A stretch of 64,000 nucleotides of DNA from an uncultured Lachnospiraceae bacterium (GTDB taxonomy: Bacteria > Bacillota > Clostridia > Lachnospirales > Lachnospiraceae). Both the position numbers and the translations under genes were made by a program. Below, one piece after another: positions 25,256 through 34,601 of the stretch; within the stretch, counting starts at the first letter, position 1; every line of letters begins with the position of its first letter. The stretch lies in assembly GCA_910583835.1 (NCBI GenBank), contig CAJTYM010000002.1, forward strand, positions 43,017-107,016, in the 5' to 3' direction. The notes under the pieces were generated by a model. That model did no database searches, was not told where the DNA came from, and was given only the letters and a program-made list of their open reading frames with translations.

Positions 25256-26734
25256 TTACTTCCTGTCCATCAGTTTTACCCTGTGTATTTTGCCATTATA
25301 AGTTCGTGGGATTTCATCAATCACTTCGATTTCCTTGGGCATCTTATTGCCATCAATATATTTCTTGAGAAATTCAAACATTTCTTTCTGCTTGAAATCT
25401 TCCTTATCCTGCACAACGACAAACAGTTTGGGAACCTGCCCAGACAGCCTGTCCTCTTTGGGGACACAGGCACAGTCGACAATTTTACTGTATTTTCTGG
25501 CGCTGTCCTCAATCTCGCTGGGGGATATCTTGATGCCCTTACAGTTGATGACATCATCCTTTCTTCCTAGGGTATAGACATACCCATCTTCATCAATATA
25601 TCCTAAATCGTTGGTAAACACATAGCCGCCCTGCATAATCTGTTCCGTCAATTCGGGCTGATGCCAGTAACCTTTCATATTCATGGCTCCCGCCGTTGCC
25701 AACAGCCCCATATTGTCCTGCGAGGACTCAATGGGCTTCCTGTTCTCGTCCGTCACCATAAACGTGGCATTCCTGGTAGGCCTGCCGATACAGCCCGGCT
25801 TCTTCCTGTCCCTGTTGAAATCCAGGGCGCAGGTCCTGCCCGACTCCGTGGAGCCATAAAAATTATAGAGCCTTGCAGATGGGAAATACGATATCAGCAT
25901 CTCCTTCACATGTTCCTGCAAAGCCTCCGTCCCCACCTGTATGTAATCAATCTGTGGGCTGATTTCTGATAATTTCCCTTTTGCCAGCTGCTCCAAAAAT
26001 AATATCGCGCTCGGCGACACATCCATGGCCGTGACATGGTATTTTTGAATCAAATCAAACACCTGATTGACCCACATTACCCCTTCTATCAACACCACGG
26101 CGCTGCCATTGAGCATATTCGCATAACAGCAGCGCAACCCATGGGAATGGCTCAAGGGCAAGGGTATCAGTTCCACATTGTCCTCTTTCATTTCCGTGCC
26201 GTAGCTGACATTTTCTGCCAGCGCTATATTATTGCGGTTTGTCACTTCTATTCCCTTAGAAACCCCGGTTGTACCCGTTGTATACAGTAACTCCGCCGTT
26301 TCTTCCGCCTTGGGAAAAACAATTGTTGCCGGCAACTGGCCTGCAAAATCCTCTGCGCTTTTTGCCAGCAGCTCTTTTGCCGCCATCCTGGTTACCGGCA
26401 CATCATATTCTGTGCTGTTAAGAAATAATTTCGCTTCCGTATCCTGCAGGATGCTCCGCACTCTTTCCTCGGAAGCCCTATGTTCTACCGGCACGAAAAT
26501 TGCTCCCACCAACTCACACGCCAAACCACATATCAAAAAAGCGGCATCCTGGGTACACTCGACCATCACGCAGTCTCTGCGGTGAATCTCCAGCGCTGCC
26601 AGTTCCTGCGATACCTGCTGCACCTGCCGCCAGATATCCGCATAGGTATGCGCTCCGGCAAGGTCTGACACGCAGAGCTTTTCCGGCATATGTCCGGCGT
26701 GCCCAGCCACTATCTCTACGATTGACTCAGCCAT
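25256..26734 (-). CDS. Class I adenylate-forming ligase (AMP-binding) of the acylation cassette
   Basis: A 492-residue acyl-AMP ligase. The ATP loop is LLYTTGTTGVSKGIEV (about residues 168-183), the A5-type motif YNFYGSTESGRT, the A7-A8 segment DLGYIDEDGYVYTLGRKDD, and the A10 lysine region RTYNGKIHRVKL at the C-terminus. These enzymes activate a carboxylic acid and pass it to CoA or to a carrier protein. It is the last gene of the set MBOAT-carrier-SGNH-ligase, directly downstream of the SGNH gene (12 bp), so its likely partner is the carrier protein at 28035. It parallels DltA in role but looks more like a general acyl ligase, so D-alanine is not assured. Confidence 0.88.
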   Translation of the reverse strand: MAESIVEIVAGHAGHMPEKLCVSDLAGAHTYADIWRQVQQVSQELAALEIHRRDCVMVECTQDAAFLICGLACELVGAIFVPVEHRASEERVRSILQDTEAKLFLNSTEYDVPVTRMAAKELLAKSAEDFAGQLPATIVFPKAEETAELLYTTGTTGVSKGIEVTNRNNIALAENVSYGTEMKEDNVELIPLPLSHSHGLRCCYANMLNGSAVVLIEGVMWVNQVFDLIQKYHVTAMDVSPSAILFLEQLAKGKLSEISPQIDYIQVGTEALQEHVKEMLISYFPSARLYNFYGSTESGRTCALDFNRDRKKPGCIGRPTRNATFMVTDENRKPIESSQDNMGLLATAGAMNMKGYWHQPELTEQIMQGGYVFTNDLGYIDEDGYVYTLGRKDDVINCKGIKISPSEIEDSARKYSKIVDCACVPKEDRLSGQVPKLFVVVQDKEDFKQKEMFEFLKKYIDGNKMPKEIEVIDEIPRTYNGKIHRVKLMDRK

Positions 26735-26746
26735 ATTCTTCCTCCT

Positions 26747-28030
26747 TTAAATACTCTTGATAAAACCGGCAACTTTATTGCCTTGCGAATCGTATACCCT
26801 TATTTTTAACTTTGTTTTTCCTTTTTGGGGCATTTTAAATTTCAGATTTGAAGACTTTTTCTGAATGGAGACGTAATCCTTATTTTCGTCCTCATATAAA
26901 ACCTCGTACTTATAATCGTCTTCCTTGGTGGCAATCGGCGTCATCTCACAATATTCCTTACTCTCATCACGCCTTATTACAATTCCAATAAACCTCTTCG
27001 GCAGATGCTCCTGCTTCTGCGCGTAGGACTCATAGAACATTTCTTCCTCTTCTATCTTCCCCGCAAAAAAGTCTGCAAACCCCTTTGTCAGTTTTCTGGC
27101 CCCTGTGCCATTCAGATGCGTCCTGTCCCGGAAATCACTATCCTGGATATCAAGCACTGACGGTTTTGCCAGATTGAAATCGTAATAGGGGACGCCGTAT
27201 TCCTCACAGACCTCTTTCGCTTGTATATAATAATCATCGTAACTGCCGCCAGATGCCAGCGTATACTCTGACAGCGGAGCGGCAAAACATATCAATTCAA
27301 TATCATTTTCCCGGCAATACTGTGACATTTCTCTCAGGCATTCCAGGAAATCTTCACTGATAGGCCCCTGATAAGCTCCTTTTACTGAAGTCGCTGCATT
27401 CTGAAGCTCTCCTTCAAAATCAATGAAGCCCTTGCCTTTATATTCACCTGATTTCAGTTCAACTCCCTCGTAGTTCTTATAGAAATCCTTACTTTTCTTG
27501 GAAACAGTCTCCTCCATCTCTTCCAGCGAATAGATGGACTTCCAATTGCGGCGCGCACGGCAGAATGCGTTGACATAATCCTCCGGCTTAACCGCTTTCA
27601 GCATATAACTAAACTTATCCAAGGATGGCCTCAAGAAGTCTGATACCGTACAGATTTCCGCCAGTATCCCATCTCCGATATCCTTGGTTGTGCTGTACAT
27701 GGATATTTCAAAATAACAGGTGTCAATATCCGCGACCCTGTTGGCCTCCCTAAGCAGCATAAAAGACGTATCGTACCTCTGTGCAGAGGTACTGCTGCTG
27801 AACGTATTCTGATTCCACTCTTTATCCAAAATAGCAGGGTCAAGGCCGCTATAGGCATGCGATGACCCCACAATCAGACTGTCAATCTCTTCCTGCTCAT
27901 ACATTTCATGCATAATCAATCTCGCAAAAGAATTCGTATCATCTGATAAAACGTAGTCCAGCCCAAACAGGCTAAGCACAACTAAAGCCGCCGTAAATAC
28001 GCCAACACCCAATATTTTTAATACTTTCAT
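26747..28030 (-). CDS. SGNH-like (DltD-type) membrane-anchored hydrolase/acyltransferase
   Basis: A 427-residue protein. I start it at MKVLKILGVGVF (28030), 4 bp after the carrier gene stop. A single N-terminal helix (about residues 4-24) anchors it outside the membrane. The SGNH serine block is IVGSSHAYSGLDP (about residues 53-65) and the Asp-His pair is RDRTHLNGTG (about 298-307), so the triad looks complete. A C-terminal beta-rich part (about 350-427) is of unknown role. In DltD and AlgX/AlgJ systems such proteins finish or move an O-linked acyl group on a wall polymer or exopolysaccharide. The neighbours point to that role here. Confidence 0.8.
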   Translation of the reverse strand: MKVLKILGVGVFTAALVVLSLFGLDYVLSDDTNSFARLIMHEMYEQEEIDSLIVGSSHAYSGLDPAILDKEWNQNTFSSSTSAQRYDTSFMLLREANRVADIDTCYFEISMYSTTKDIGDGILAEICTVSDFLRPSLDKFSYMLKAVKPEDYVNAFCRARRNWKSIYSLEEMEETVSKKSKDFYKNYEGVELKSGEYKGKGFIDFEGELQNAATSVKGAYQGPISEDFLECLREMSQYCRENDIELICFAAPLSEYTLASGGSYDDYYIQAKEVCEEYGVPYYDFNLAKPSVLDIQDSDFRDRTHLNGTGARKLTKGFADFFAGKIEEEEMFYESYAQKQEHLPKRFIGIVIRRDESKEYCEMTPIATKEDDYKYEVLYEDENKDYVSIQKKSSNLKFKMPQKGKTKLKIRVYDSQGNKVAGFIKSI

Positions 28031-28034
28031 TCTC

Positions 28035-28256
28035 TTAACGCAGCCTTTCCACCAATGCGGCAATCGCATCTAATGAATTAAAATTCTCTGAAACAATTTC
28101 CTCATACGGAATCTGTATTCCATATTCCATAGAGATAGTGCCAATCATACCTACCAAGGTGAGGGAATCTAAAATTCCGTCATCTACCAGATTTTCTGCA
28201 TGAAAATCCACCTCAGGATATTCCTCTTCCAATAATTTCAATAATTCTTCTTTCAT
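28035..28256 (-). CDS. Acyl carrier protein of the acylation cassette
   Basis: A 73-residue carrier protein with a phosphopantetheine site at Ser31 in DGILDSLTLVG, flanked by acidic helices (MKEELLKLLEEEYPEV and NFNSLDAIAALVERL). Size and order resemble DltC. It is placed between the MBOAT and SGNH genes, as in dlt operons. It would carry the activated acyl group from the ligase at 25256 to the membrane acyltransferase. The gene is distinct from a housekeeping acpP, which is normally found with fatty acid genes. Confidence 0.9.
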   Translation of the reverse strand: MKEELLKLLEEEYPEVDFHAENLVDDGILDSLTLVGMIGTISMEYGIQIPYEEIVSENFNSLDAIAALVERLR

Positions 28257-28283
28257 GTTGCGTCTCCTTTTTCATAATATTTT

Positions 28284-29870
28284 CTAAAAATCCTGGTATG
28301 CAAATCCTTCCATAGAGAAGTCCACGCCATAAATTCCAAAAACGACAATTGCGACAATCACCACCGCATAGATTACGCTCCTGACAAACCAGTTCCTGTC
28401 GAAAACCCACTGGCTGATGGTCTTTTTCTTATATTCTTCTATGCAGTCTGCAATGATGATTACTGCAATGCCCGCGAACATAAACCATAACTCCTGTATG
28501 CAGATACCATACCGCTCGTACACACTTTCAGTAAAGACCGCATGAACATTAAAATTTGTTAACATATTCTTTACAATACTGCCAGTATATCGCAAGCTGC
28601 CCGGTACTGTCAACAGCCTTCCCACACAAAACAGCAGATATGTCCTGATTATCTGGAACAGATGGAAGCATTTATTATCCGCATTGATATGCAGCTTCTG
28701 CAAAAGTTTCGACGTCATCGGAGCAAAGGTAACGGAACAGATAAACAGGAAGGAAAAATATAATCCCCACGCCAGATATGTAGCTCCCGTCCCATGCCAC
28801 AGCCCGGTGGTTGTCCAAATCAGCAGCAGCGGCACTGCATCTTTAAAGAACTTCCCTACGTTCTTGCCAAACTTCTTCTTCACCTTAGCACATGTTGAGA
28901 TAAACCGCAAGGATGTTGCCATCGGCATATAAATATAATCCTTCCACCAGCTGCTCAAAGACATATGCCACCTTCTCCACCACTCCGGTATGCTCTTAGA
29001 GAGGAAGGGATGGTTAAAGTTTTGGTTTATCTCAATGCCAAAAATCATCGAAACGCCCTTGGCAATGTCCATATACCCAGAGAAATCAGCATAAATCCAG
29101 GCAGCGCTTAACAATATGGCAAAAAGCTGCATGCTTCCCGCTGTGCCTTTGGGCTCCGCCATCACGCCATTGACAAAAATGGCTAGCCTGTCTGCGACAA
29201 ACAATTTCTTAAAGTAGCCATAGCCCATCCACACAAGCGCCTGTCTTATGCGCTCTCCATCAAAGCGAATCCTTGCCTCATCAAAAAACTGGTTCCCCAA
29301 CAGGCCATACCGTTCAATCGGTCCCTGGATGATATGAGGGAAATATACGATATACAGCAGGAACTTTGCATAATTCCTCTGACTGCGATACCGCTTCCAG
29401 TACACATCCAGAATATAGCCCAAGCCGGAAAATGTATAATACGACAATCCCAATGGCAGGGCAATATCCCACCATGAAACTTCCCCAGTTCCCCCTAAGT
29501 AAGCATATATATTGCCTATGAGTTTTCCAAGCAGGTTAAAATATTTGTTGAGAACGAGATTGCCCACGACAAGCACAATCGTTATGATTAGAATCTTCTT
29601 GCTCTTCCCAGCAAACTGCGCCCATTGTTCCTTGTCCTGTTTGCGGTCCAGCTGCGACTGGCTGTCATTGATTTTATCTATCATATTGGCTGCACAGAAA
29701 AATACTGCGCTCATGGCAACCGCATAAAGCAGATACTTCCAGCCGCCAAACGCAAAAAACACCAAACTTCCGGCTAAAAGAACTATCCATCTCCCAGACG
29801 GTCTGACAATATAATATAACACAGCCAAAATAATTGCGAACAGAATAAATTCCATGGTACAAAAATTCAT
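28284..29870 (-). CDS. MBOAT family O-acyltransferase (DltB/AlgI-like)
   Basis: A 528-residue polytopic protein with about eleven hydrophobic helices. The start is MNFCTMEFILFAII at 29870 after GAGG; the upstream extension to 29918 has no site. The family signature is seen in PEWWRRWHMSLSSWWKDYIYMP (about residues 295-320) and the catalytic histidine in TGLWHGTGATYLAWG (about 365-380). MBOAT proteins of the AlgI/DltB type move an acyl group from a donor inside to a polymer outside. It leads the four-gene cassette. The C-terminus is longer than DltB. The donor is probably the cassette carrier protein. Confidence 0.92.
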   Translation of the reverse strand: MNFCTMEFILFAIILAVLYYIVRPSGRWIVLLAGSLVFFAFGGWKYLLYAVAMSAVFFCAANMIDKINDSQSQLDRKQDKEQWAQFAGKSKKILIITIVLVVGNLVLNKYFNLLGKLIGNIYAYLGGTGEVSWWDIALPLGLSYYTFSGLGYILDVYWKRYRSQRNYAKFLLYIVYFPHIIQGPIERYGLLGNQFFDEARIRFDGERIRQALVWMGYGYFKKLFVADRLAIFVNGVMAEPKGTAGSMQLFAILLSAAWIYADFSGYMDIAKGVSMIFGIEINQNFNHPFLSKSIPEWWRRWHMSLSSWWKDYIYMPMATSLRFISTCAKVKKKFGKNVGKFFKDAVPLLLIWTTTGLWHGTGATYLAWGLYFSFLFICSVTFAPMTSKLLQKLHINADNKCFHLFQIIRTYLLFCVGRLLTVPGSLRYTGSIVKNMLTNFNVHAVFTESVYERYGICIQELWFMFAGIAVIIIADCIEEYKKKTISQWVFDRNWFVRSVIYAVVIVAIVVFGIYGVDFSMEGFAYQDF

Positions 29871-30050
29871 TTTCGTTTCCTCACTTACAGTTTTTGTTAA
29901 AATATTTTCTTCTGTCAAATCGGATTATGCCCAAAACTTCCTTGTTTATAAATAATCTGTTTCTCAGCAGATTTTTCATAATCCTATTTCATGATATAGA
30001 CTGATTGTGATAGAAATATGAAAATGACTATTCCCAGCTCCATGGAAAAA

Positions 30051-30077
30051 AAAGAATCCCGCAATGCGGGATTCTTT
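30051..30077 (-). terminator. Rho-independent terminator of the coiled-coil protein gene
   Basis: AAAGAATCCCGC, a three-base loop and GCGGGATTCTTT form a 12-bp perfect stem. Reading leftward it is followed by T's, so it ends the gene at 30137. Confidence 0.85.
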
Positions 30078-30136
30078 GCTGTCTGGAACAGGCAACTGCT
30101 GTCCCAGACAACGGTTCTGTGATTATGCATTTTCCT

Positions 30137-30838
30137 TTACACTTTTAAATCTACCCTCTGATAGAGGTACCTCTTCTCTGCAGTCTGGTATGCTTCTAGG
30201 TTGCGCGCCTCCTGCCTGGCAGCGAGCTTCTGTTCTTCCATCTCCTGCTTCTGCTCCTCAATACGCTGGGCTTCGTCTAGTTCCTCCTGCGCCTTCTGGG
30301 CTTCCTGCAGCTTCTGGGTCTCTTCGGCAAGCTCCTCGAGTTCTTCGGAATTCTCTTCCACAGCTTCGACTTCCTCGGCAAGGTCCGAGACATCTTCCAT
30401 CATCTCTTCCATCATGCCCTTGTCTTCCTCTGTGCCCAGAGCCTCCTCTGCCATGTCCTCGCGTCTCTCTTCGGCAGTCTTCGGCTCCATGTCCTCGGCT
30501 GCCTCTGCAATCTTCTCGCCAAGTTCCTCCGCCTCGTCCAGCACATGCCACATCTGCTCATTGTTAAACGCTTTCTTCGCCGCCGCAATCTCTTCCTCAT
30601 AACTGTGCAATGCTTTCAGCTTGTCAGCAATCTCTTCCACCGTATCGCATTCCTGATTCTTGAGATTCTCTTTCTGCTTCTCCCAAAATGAAACCTCACT
30701 CTGCGTCTTCTGCTGCCGCTGGGCCTTGTCCTGCGCGCTCTTTGTGAGATTATTCTGCAGCACAGGCAGATTGCCTGCAAAAACGGAGCCACCCTTATGA
30801 TAAGTGTCTGTCCCTATATTCGTCAATGAAATATTCAT
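30137..30838 (-). CDS. Acidic coiled-coil protein, unknown
   Basis: A 233-residue protein with an ordinary N-terminal 40 residues (MNISLTNIGTDTYHKGGSVF) and then a continuous Glu/Ala/Lys-rich helix. About residues 110-220 are built of repeated EEx and AEE units that should form a coiled coil, with runs such as MMEEMMEDVSDLAEEVEAVE. No signal peptide, membrane segment or cysteine pattern is present. I do not recognise a named family. It has its own terminator and is separated from the hydrogenase genes by another strong hairpin, so it is probably an independent unit. Confidence 0.75.
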   Translation of the reverse strand: MNISLTNIGTDTYHKGGSVFAGNLPVLQNNLTKSAQDKAQRQQKTQSEVSFWEKQKENLKNQECDTVEEIADKLKALHSYEEEIAAAKKAFNNEQMWHVLDEAEELGEKIAEAAEDMEPKTAEERREDMAEEALGTEEDKGMMEEMMEDVSDLAEEVEAVEENSEELEELAEETQKLQEAQKAQEELDEAQRIEEQKQEMEEQKLAARQEARNLEAYQTAEKRYLYQRVDLKV

Positions 30839-30941
30839 ACCGTTCTCCTTTGCTATGCTCTGTGAAACGCTGCCTTTCTTGTATATGTTTCGGCATGGAT
30901 ATGGGAAATCTTTACCATTTTCCAGACACTTGTATCACAAA

Positions 30942-30985
30942 AAATGCCCCTGGAAAGTACTTCATGTTTCCTTTCCAGGGCATTT
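30942..30985 (-). terminator. Terminator of the hydrogenase operon
   Basis: AAATGCCCCTGGAAAG pairs with CTTTCCAGGGCATTT with one bulged base, 17 bp past the hydA stop. The leftward flank is T-rich (TTTTTGTG). It closes the operon. Confidence 0.8.
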
Positions 30986-31001
30986 CCCAGTTCCGCTTGG
31001 A

Positions 31002-32699
31002 CTATTTCTGAATGTAATGCACATGCAGAAGGTCATGCTCGCGGTTTTTCAGCAAATCATTATACAAAGTATCTACCAATGGATTGTCCTCACTGCGCTT
31101 AATCTGCAACGCCTTATCATTCTTGTAGAGTCCTTCGGCACGCATCCGTTTCTCCGTGGAACGCGCAAATGGCTGTCCGGCTCCGGCAACGCAGCCGCCT
31201 GCACATGCCATAACCTCCACAAAGTCAAAATGCTCCTCGCCGCTCTCAATTTTCTGAATCAGCCGGTCTGCATTGCCAAGGCCGCTGACCACACCGATTC
31301 TGACCGTGCGCCCATCTAAGTCAACCGTAAATTCCTTAACGCCCTCCATGCCGCGAACACCGCTGAATTCAATCTCTTTGAGCGCTTTGTGGCTCTTATC
31401 TTCCACTACCCTGCGGACTGCCGCTTCCGTCACGCCGCCAGTGGCGCCAAAAATAACTCCGGCCCCTGAATAGATAGAGAACGGCATATCGTATGCCTCC
31501 GGCTCCAGGCGGTCAAAACGGATACCGATTTCTTTTAACATACCAATCACTTCCTCGGAAGTCAGCACATAATCCACATAAGGGATGCCGTCTTTCTTGA
31601 ATTCCTCCCTGGAAGCCTCGAATTTCTTAGCCGTACAGGGCATGATTGCCACAGAAACGGTCTCCTTGTGCTCCTTCTTATCCAGCTTCCGGTAATATTC
31701 CTTGATTACCGCACCAAACATCTGCATCGGGGATTTGGAAGTGGAAACATAAGGCATGAGATGGGGATGTTTTGTCTCCACAAAACGAATCCAGCCCGGG
31801 CAGCAGGAAGTAAACAACGGATATTTGCGGTCTTCTTCCTCCAGGCTCTCCACTAACTCCTGAGATTCTTCCATAATTGTCAGGTCCGCGCCCACCGAGG
31901 TATCGAAAATGGCATCCACGCCAAGCATACGCAGCGAAGCAATCAATTTGCCGATGGTATTTTCCCCTGGTTCATATCCGTACGCCTCGCCGATTGCCAC
32001 GCGCACTGCCGGGGCAATCTGCACAACTACCCGCTTATCGGAACTGTGGATTGCCTGCCATACGTCATGGGTATCGTTCTTAATCGTGATAGCGCCCGTT
32101 GGGCATACTGCCGCACACTGTCCGCAGTTGACGCAGTTGGTATCTGCAATATTCCTGCCAAATGCCGTGGAAATCTCCATATCGGAGCCGCGGTGTGCAA
32201 AATCAATCGCTCCCACATGCTGAATCTCACTGCAGACCCTCACACAGTCCCCGCAGAGAATACATTTATTGGGGTTGCGCACAATTGCCTTGGAGGAAGT
32301 ATCAATGGGACGGACAGGATTGGTATTCTCAAAACGCACGCTGGGAATGGAAAACCTGTTTGCCAATTCCTGCAGCTTGCATTTGCCATTCTTCTCACAT
32401 GTCGTACAATCCCTGCAGTGCGCAGCCAGAAGGAGTTCGAGAATCCGCTTCCTGTGGTAGTACAGCTGCGGCGTATTCGTGCGGATTTCCATGCCATCCT
32501 TCGGCGGCGTGGAACAAGAGGCCACGATGCCGCCCCGGTTATCTTCCACCACGCACATACGGCAGGCCCCATAGATGGACAAATCCGAATAATAACAAAA
32601 TGTTGGTAAGATAATTCCTGCTTTGCGGATAACCGCAAGAATATTTTTCTCATCGGTGAACGGTACACGCTCTCCGTCAATAATCATAAATTTTTCCAT
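31002..32699 (-). CDS. hydA: NADH-linked [FeFe] hydrogenase catalytic subunit
   Basis: A 565-residue H2-evolving or H2-consuming enzyme. The N-terminal [2Fe-2S] domain (residues about 1-80) has CYYSDLSIYGACRMC and CSTP; a His/Cys cluster follows as HCRDCTTCEKNGKC; two [4Fe-4S] motifs are CILCGDCVRVC and CVNCGQCAAVC (about 145-205). The H-cluster site carries TSCCPGWIRF (L1, about 297), MPCTAKKFEA (L2, about 353) and MACAGGCVAGAGQP (L3, about 497). The last motif has Ala where many have Pro after ACx. All cluster cysteines are present, so it should be active. With the NuoF- and NuoE-like genes upstream it forms a trimeric group A enzyme that balances NADH and ferredoxin. Confidence 0.95.
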   Translation of the reverse strand: MEKFMIIDGERVPFTDEKNILAVIRKAGIILPTFCYYSDLSIYGACRMCVVEDNRGGIVASCSTPPKDGMEIRTNTPQLYYHRKRILELLLAAHCRDCTTCEKNGKCKLQELANRFSIPSVRFENTNPVRPIDTSSKAIVRNPNKCILCGDCVRVCSEIQHVGAIDFAHRGSDMEISTAFGRNIADTNCVNCGQCAAVCPTGAITIKNDTHDVWQAIHSSDKRVVVQIAPAVRVAIGEAYGYEPGENTIGKLIASLRMLGVDAIFDTSVGADLTIMEESQELVESLEEEDRKYPLFTSCCPGWIRFVETKHPHLMPYVSTSKSPMQMFGAVIKEYYRKLDKKEHKETVSVAIMPCTAKKFEASREEFKKDGIPYVDYVLTSEEVIGMLKEIGIRFDRLEPEAYDMPFSIYSGAGVIFGATGGVTEAAVRRVVEDKSHKALKEIEFSGVRGMEGVKEFTVDLDGRTVRIGVVSGLGNADRLIQKIESGEEHFDFVEVMACAGGCVAGAGQPFARSTEKRMRAEGLYKNDKALQIKRSEDNPLVDTLYNDLLKNREHDLLHVHYIQK

Positions 32700-32711
32700 G
32701 TCCGTTCCCTC

Positions 32712-34601
32712 CTACACTTCTATCACTGCGTGGAAATTACAGCCTTCTTTGCAGGCCCCACACTTAATGCATTTCTTCGTGTCAATGGTAAATGGTTTCT
32801 TCACCTCACCGGAAATCGCGCCTACCGGACAAAGCCTTGCACATTTGCTGCAGCCCTTGCACAGTTCCGGGTCAATCTGGAGGGTTACCAGCGCCTTGCA
32901 CTGCCCCGCCGGGCATTTCTTATCCACGACATGGGCGAGATACTCATCACGGAAATACTTCATGGTGCTGACCACCGGCGAAGCAGCCGTCTTGCCCAGC
33001 CCGCACAGCGCTGTTGCCGATATGGTTGACGCCAATTCTTCCAGCAGCGTAATATGCCCCAGCGTTCCGCGTCCCTCGCAGATATCATTCAAGAGCTCCA
33101 GCATCCGCTTAGTGCCCTCGCGGCAGGGGATACATTTCCCGCAGGATTCATTCTGGGTAAAGTTCATAAAGAACCTCGCCACTTCCACCATACAGCTCTT
33201 GTCATTCATGACAACGAGACCGCCGCTGCCAATCATAGCCCCTACCTTCTTGAGGGAATCGAAATCCAGATGCAGGTCCAAATGGTCTTCCGTGGCGCTG
33301 ATACAGAGACATCCGCCGGAAGGACCGCCAATCTGCACCGCCTTGAACTCACCGTCCTTAACGCCGCCGCCGATATCAAAGATAACTTTCCTGAGCGGCG
33401 TCCCCATGGGCACTTCAATCAATCCCGTATTCATGACATTTCCAGTCAGGGCAAACGCTTTCGTCCCATGGTTGTTATCTGGTCCAATCGTCTTATACCA
33501 CTCAGCTCCTTTGGTGATAATCGGGGGAACGTTGCAGTAAGTTTCCACATTATTCAAAACAGTAGGCTTCTCAAACAGCCCTTTTTCTACGGTACGGGGC
33601 GGTTTTACTCTGGGCATGCCGCGGTTACCCTCGATGGAAGCAGTCAGTGCGGAACCCTCTCCACAGACAAACGCGCCTGCTCCCTGGCTGATCTTTAAAT
33701 CAAAGTCAAAACCGGAATCCAGGATATTTTTGCCTAACAGGCCTTTCTCTTCCGCCTTATTGATTGCCGTCTGCAGACGCTCCACTGCCAGAGGATATTC
33801 CGCACGCACATAGATATAGCCGTAATGCGCGCCAGTAGCGATTCCGGCAATCAGCATACCCTCAATCACACGGTGGGGGTCGCCTTCCATCATGCTGCGG
33901 TCCATAAATGCGCCGGGGTCGCCCTCATCACCGTTACAGACTACATATTTCACCTCTTCGTCCTGTGCCAGTACCTGCGCCCATTTGCGCCCGGTGGGAA
34001 ATCCGCCGCCGCCGCGTCCGCGCAGACATGCCTCGTTAACCTCGTCCACAATCTGCTGCGGCGTCATGTCAAACAATGCCTTTGCCACGGCGCTGTAACC
34101 GCCCACTGCTATGTATTCCTTGATAGATTCTGCATTAATCCTTCCGCAGTCCTCCAACGCCACACGCGTCTGCTGCTTATAGAATGGAATGTCATCCTGT
34201 TTCTCATAGGCTTTGCCATCCTGCCCATGGTAGACCAGGCGGTCAATCACCTCATCCTTAACAATGCTCTTTTCAATAATCTCCTCACAATCCTCCACTT
34301 TCACCTTCACATAGAGGATTCCCTTGGGCTCTATACGAAGCAACGGTCCCATCTCGCAGAAGCCATGGCAGCCGGATTTCTTCAGACCGACACTCTCATC
34401 ATGCGGCTCCTTCTCCAGCACCAGCGAACATTTAATTCCGCGCGCTATGAGGATTTCCTGCATCTTTGCATATATGTTCAGAGAACCGCCGGCAACACAG
34501 CCAGTCCCGGCACAAATTAAAATCTGCTTCTTCTGTGTCTTTAAGGATGCTGCATATTCTTTCCTTCTCTCTTCCAGTTCTTTCCTCGTATTAATTCTCA
34601 T
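32712..34601 (-). CDS. hydB: NuoF-like flavin/iron-sulfur subunit of the hydrogenase
   Basis: A 629-residue protein. The start is MRINTRKELEERRK at 34601, 6 bases after AGGAGG and overlapping the hydC stop by 11 bp. A thioredoxin-like [2Fe-2S] domain (residues 1-110, CAGTGCVAGGS and CHGFCEMGP) is followed by the NADH/FMN domain (GRGGGGFPTGRKW, about 192-204; CNGDEGDPGAFMDR) and an iron-sulfur segment (CGKCIPCREG, about 480). Two C-terminal [4Fe-4S] motifs (CKGCSKCARLC and CIKCGACKEGC) are present. This is the HydB/HndC layout for NADH oxidation and electron bifurcation or confurcation. Confidence 0.94.
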   Translation of the reverse strand: MRINTRKELEERRKEYAASLKTQKKQILICAGTGCVAGGSLNIYAKMQEILIARGIKCSLVLEKEPHDESVGLKKSGCHGFCEMGPLLRIEPKGILYVKVKVEDCEEIIEKSIVKDEVIDRLVYHGQDGKAYEKQDDIPFYKQQTRVALEDCGRINAESIKEYIAVGGYSAVAKALFDMTPQQIVDEVNEACLRGRGGGGFPTGRKWAQVLAQDEEVKYVVCNGDEGDPGAFMDRSMMEGDPHRVIEGMLIAGIATGAHYGYIYVRAEYPLAVERLQTAINKAEEKGLLGKNILDSGFDFDLKISQGAGAFVCGEGSALTASIEGNRGMPRVKPPRTVEKGLFEKPTVLNNVETYCNVPPIITKGAEWYKTIGPDNNHGTKAFALTGNVMNTGLIEVPMGTPLRKVIFDIGGGVKDGEFKAVQIGGPSGGCLCISATEDHLDLHLDFDSLKKVGAMIGSGGLVVMNDKSCMVEVARFFMNFTQNESCGKCIPCREGTKRMLELLNDICEGRGTLGHITLLEELASTISATALCGLGKTAASPVVSTMKYFRDEYLAHVVDKKCPAGQCKALVTLQIDPELCKGCSKCARLCPVGAISGEVKKPFTIDTKKCIKCGACKEGCNFHAVIEV

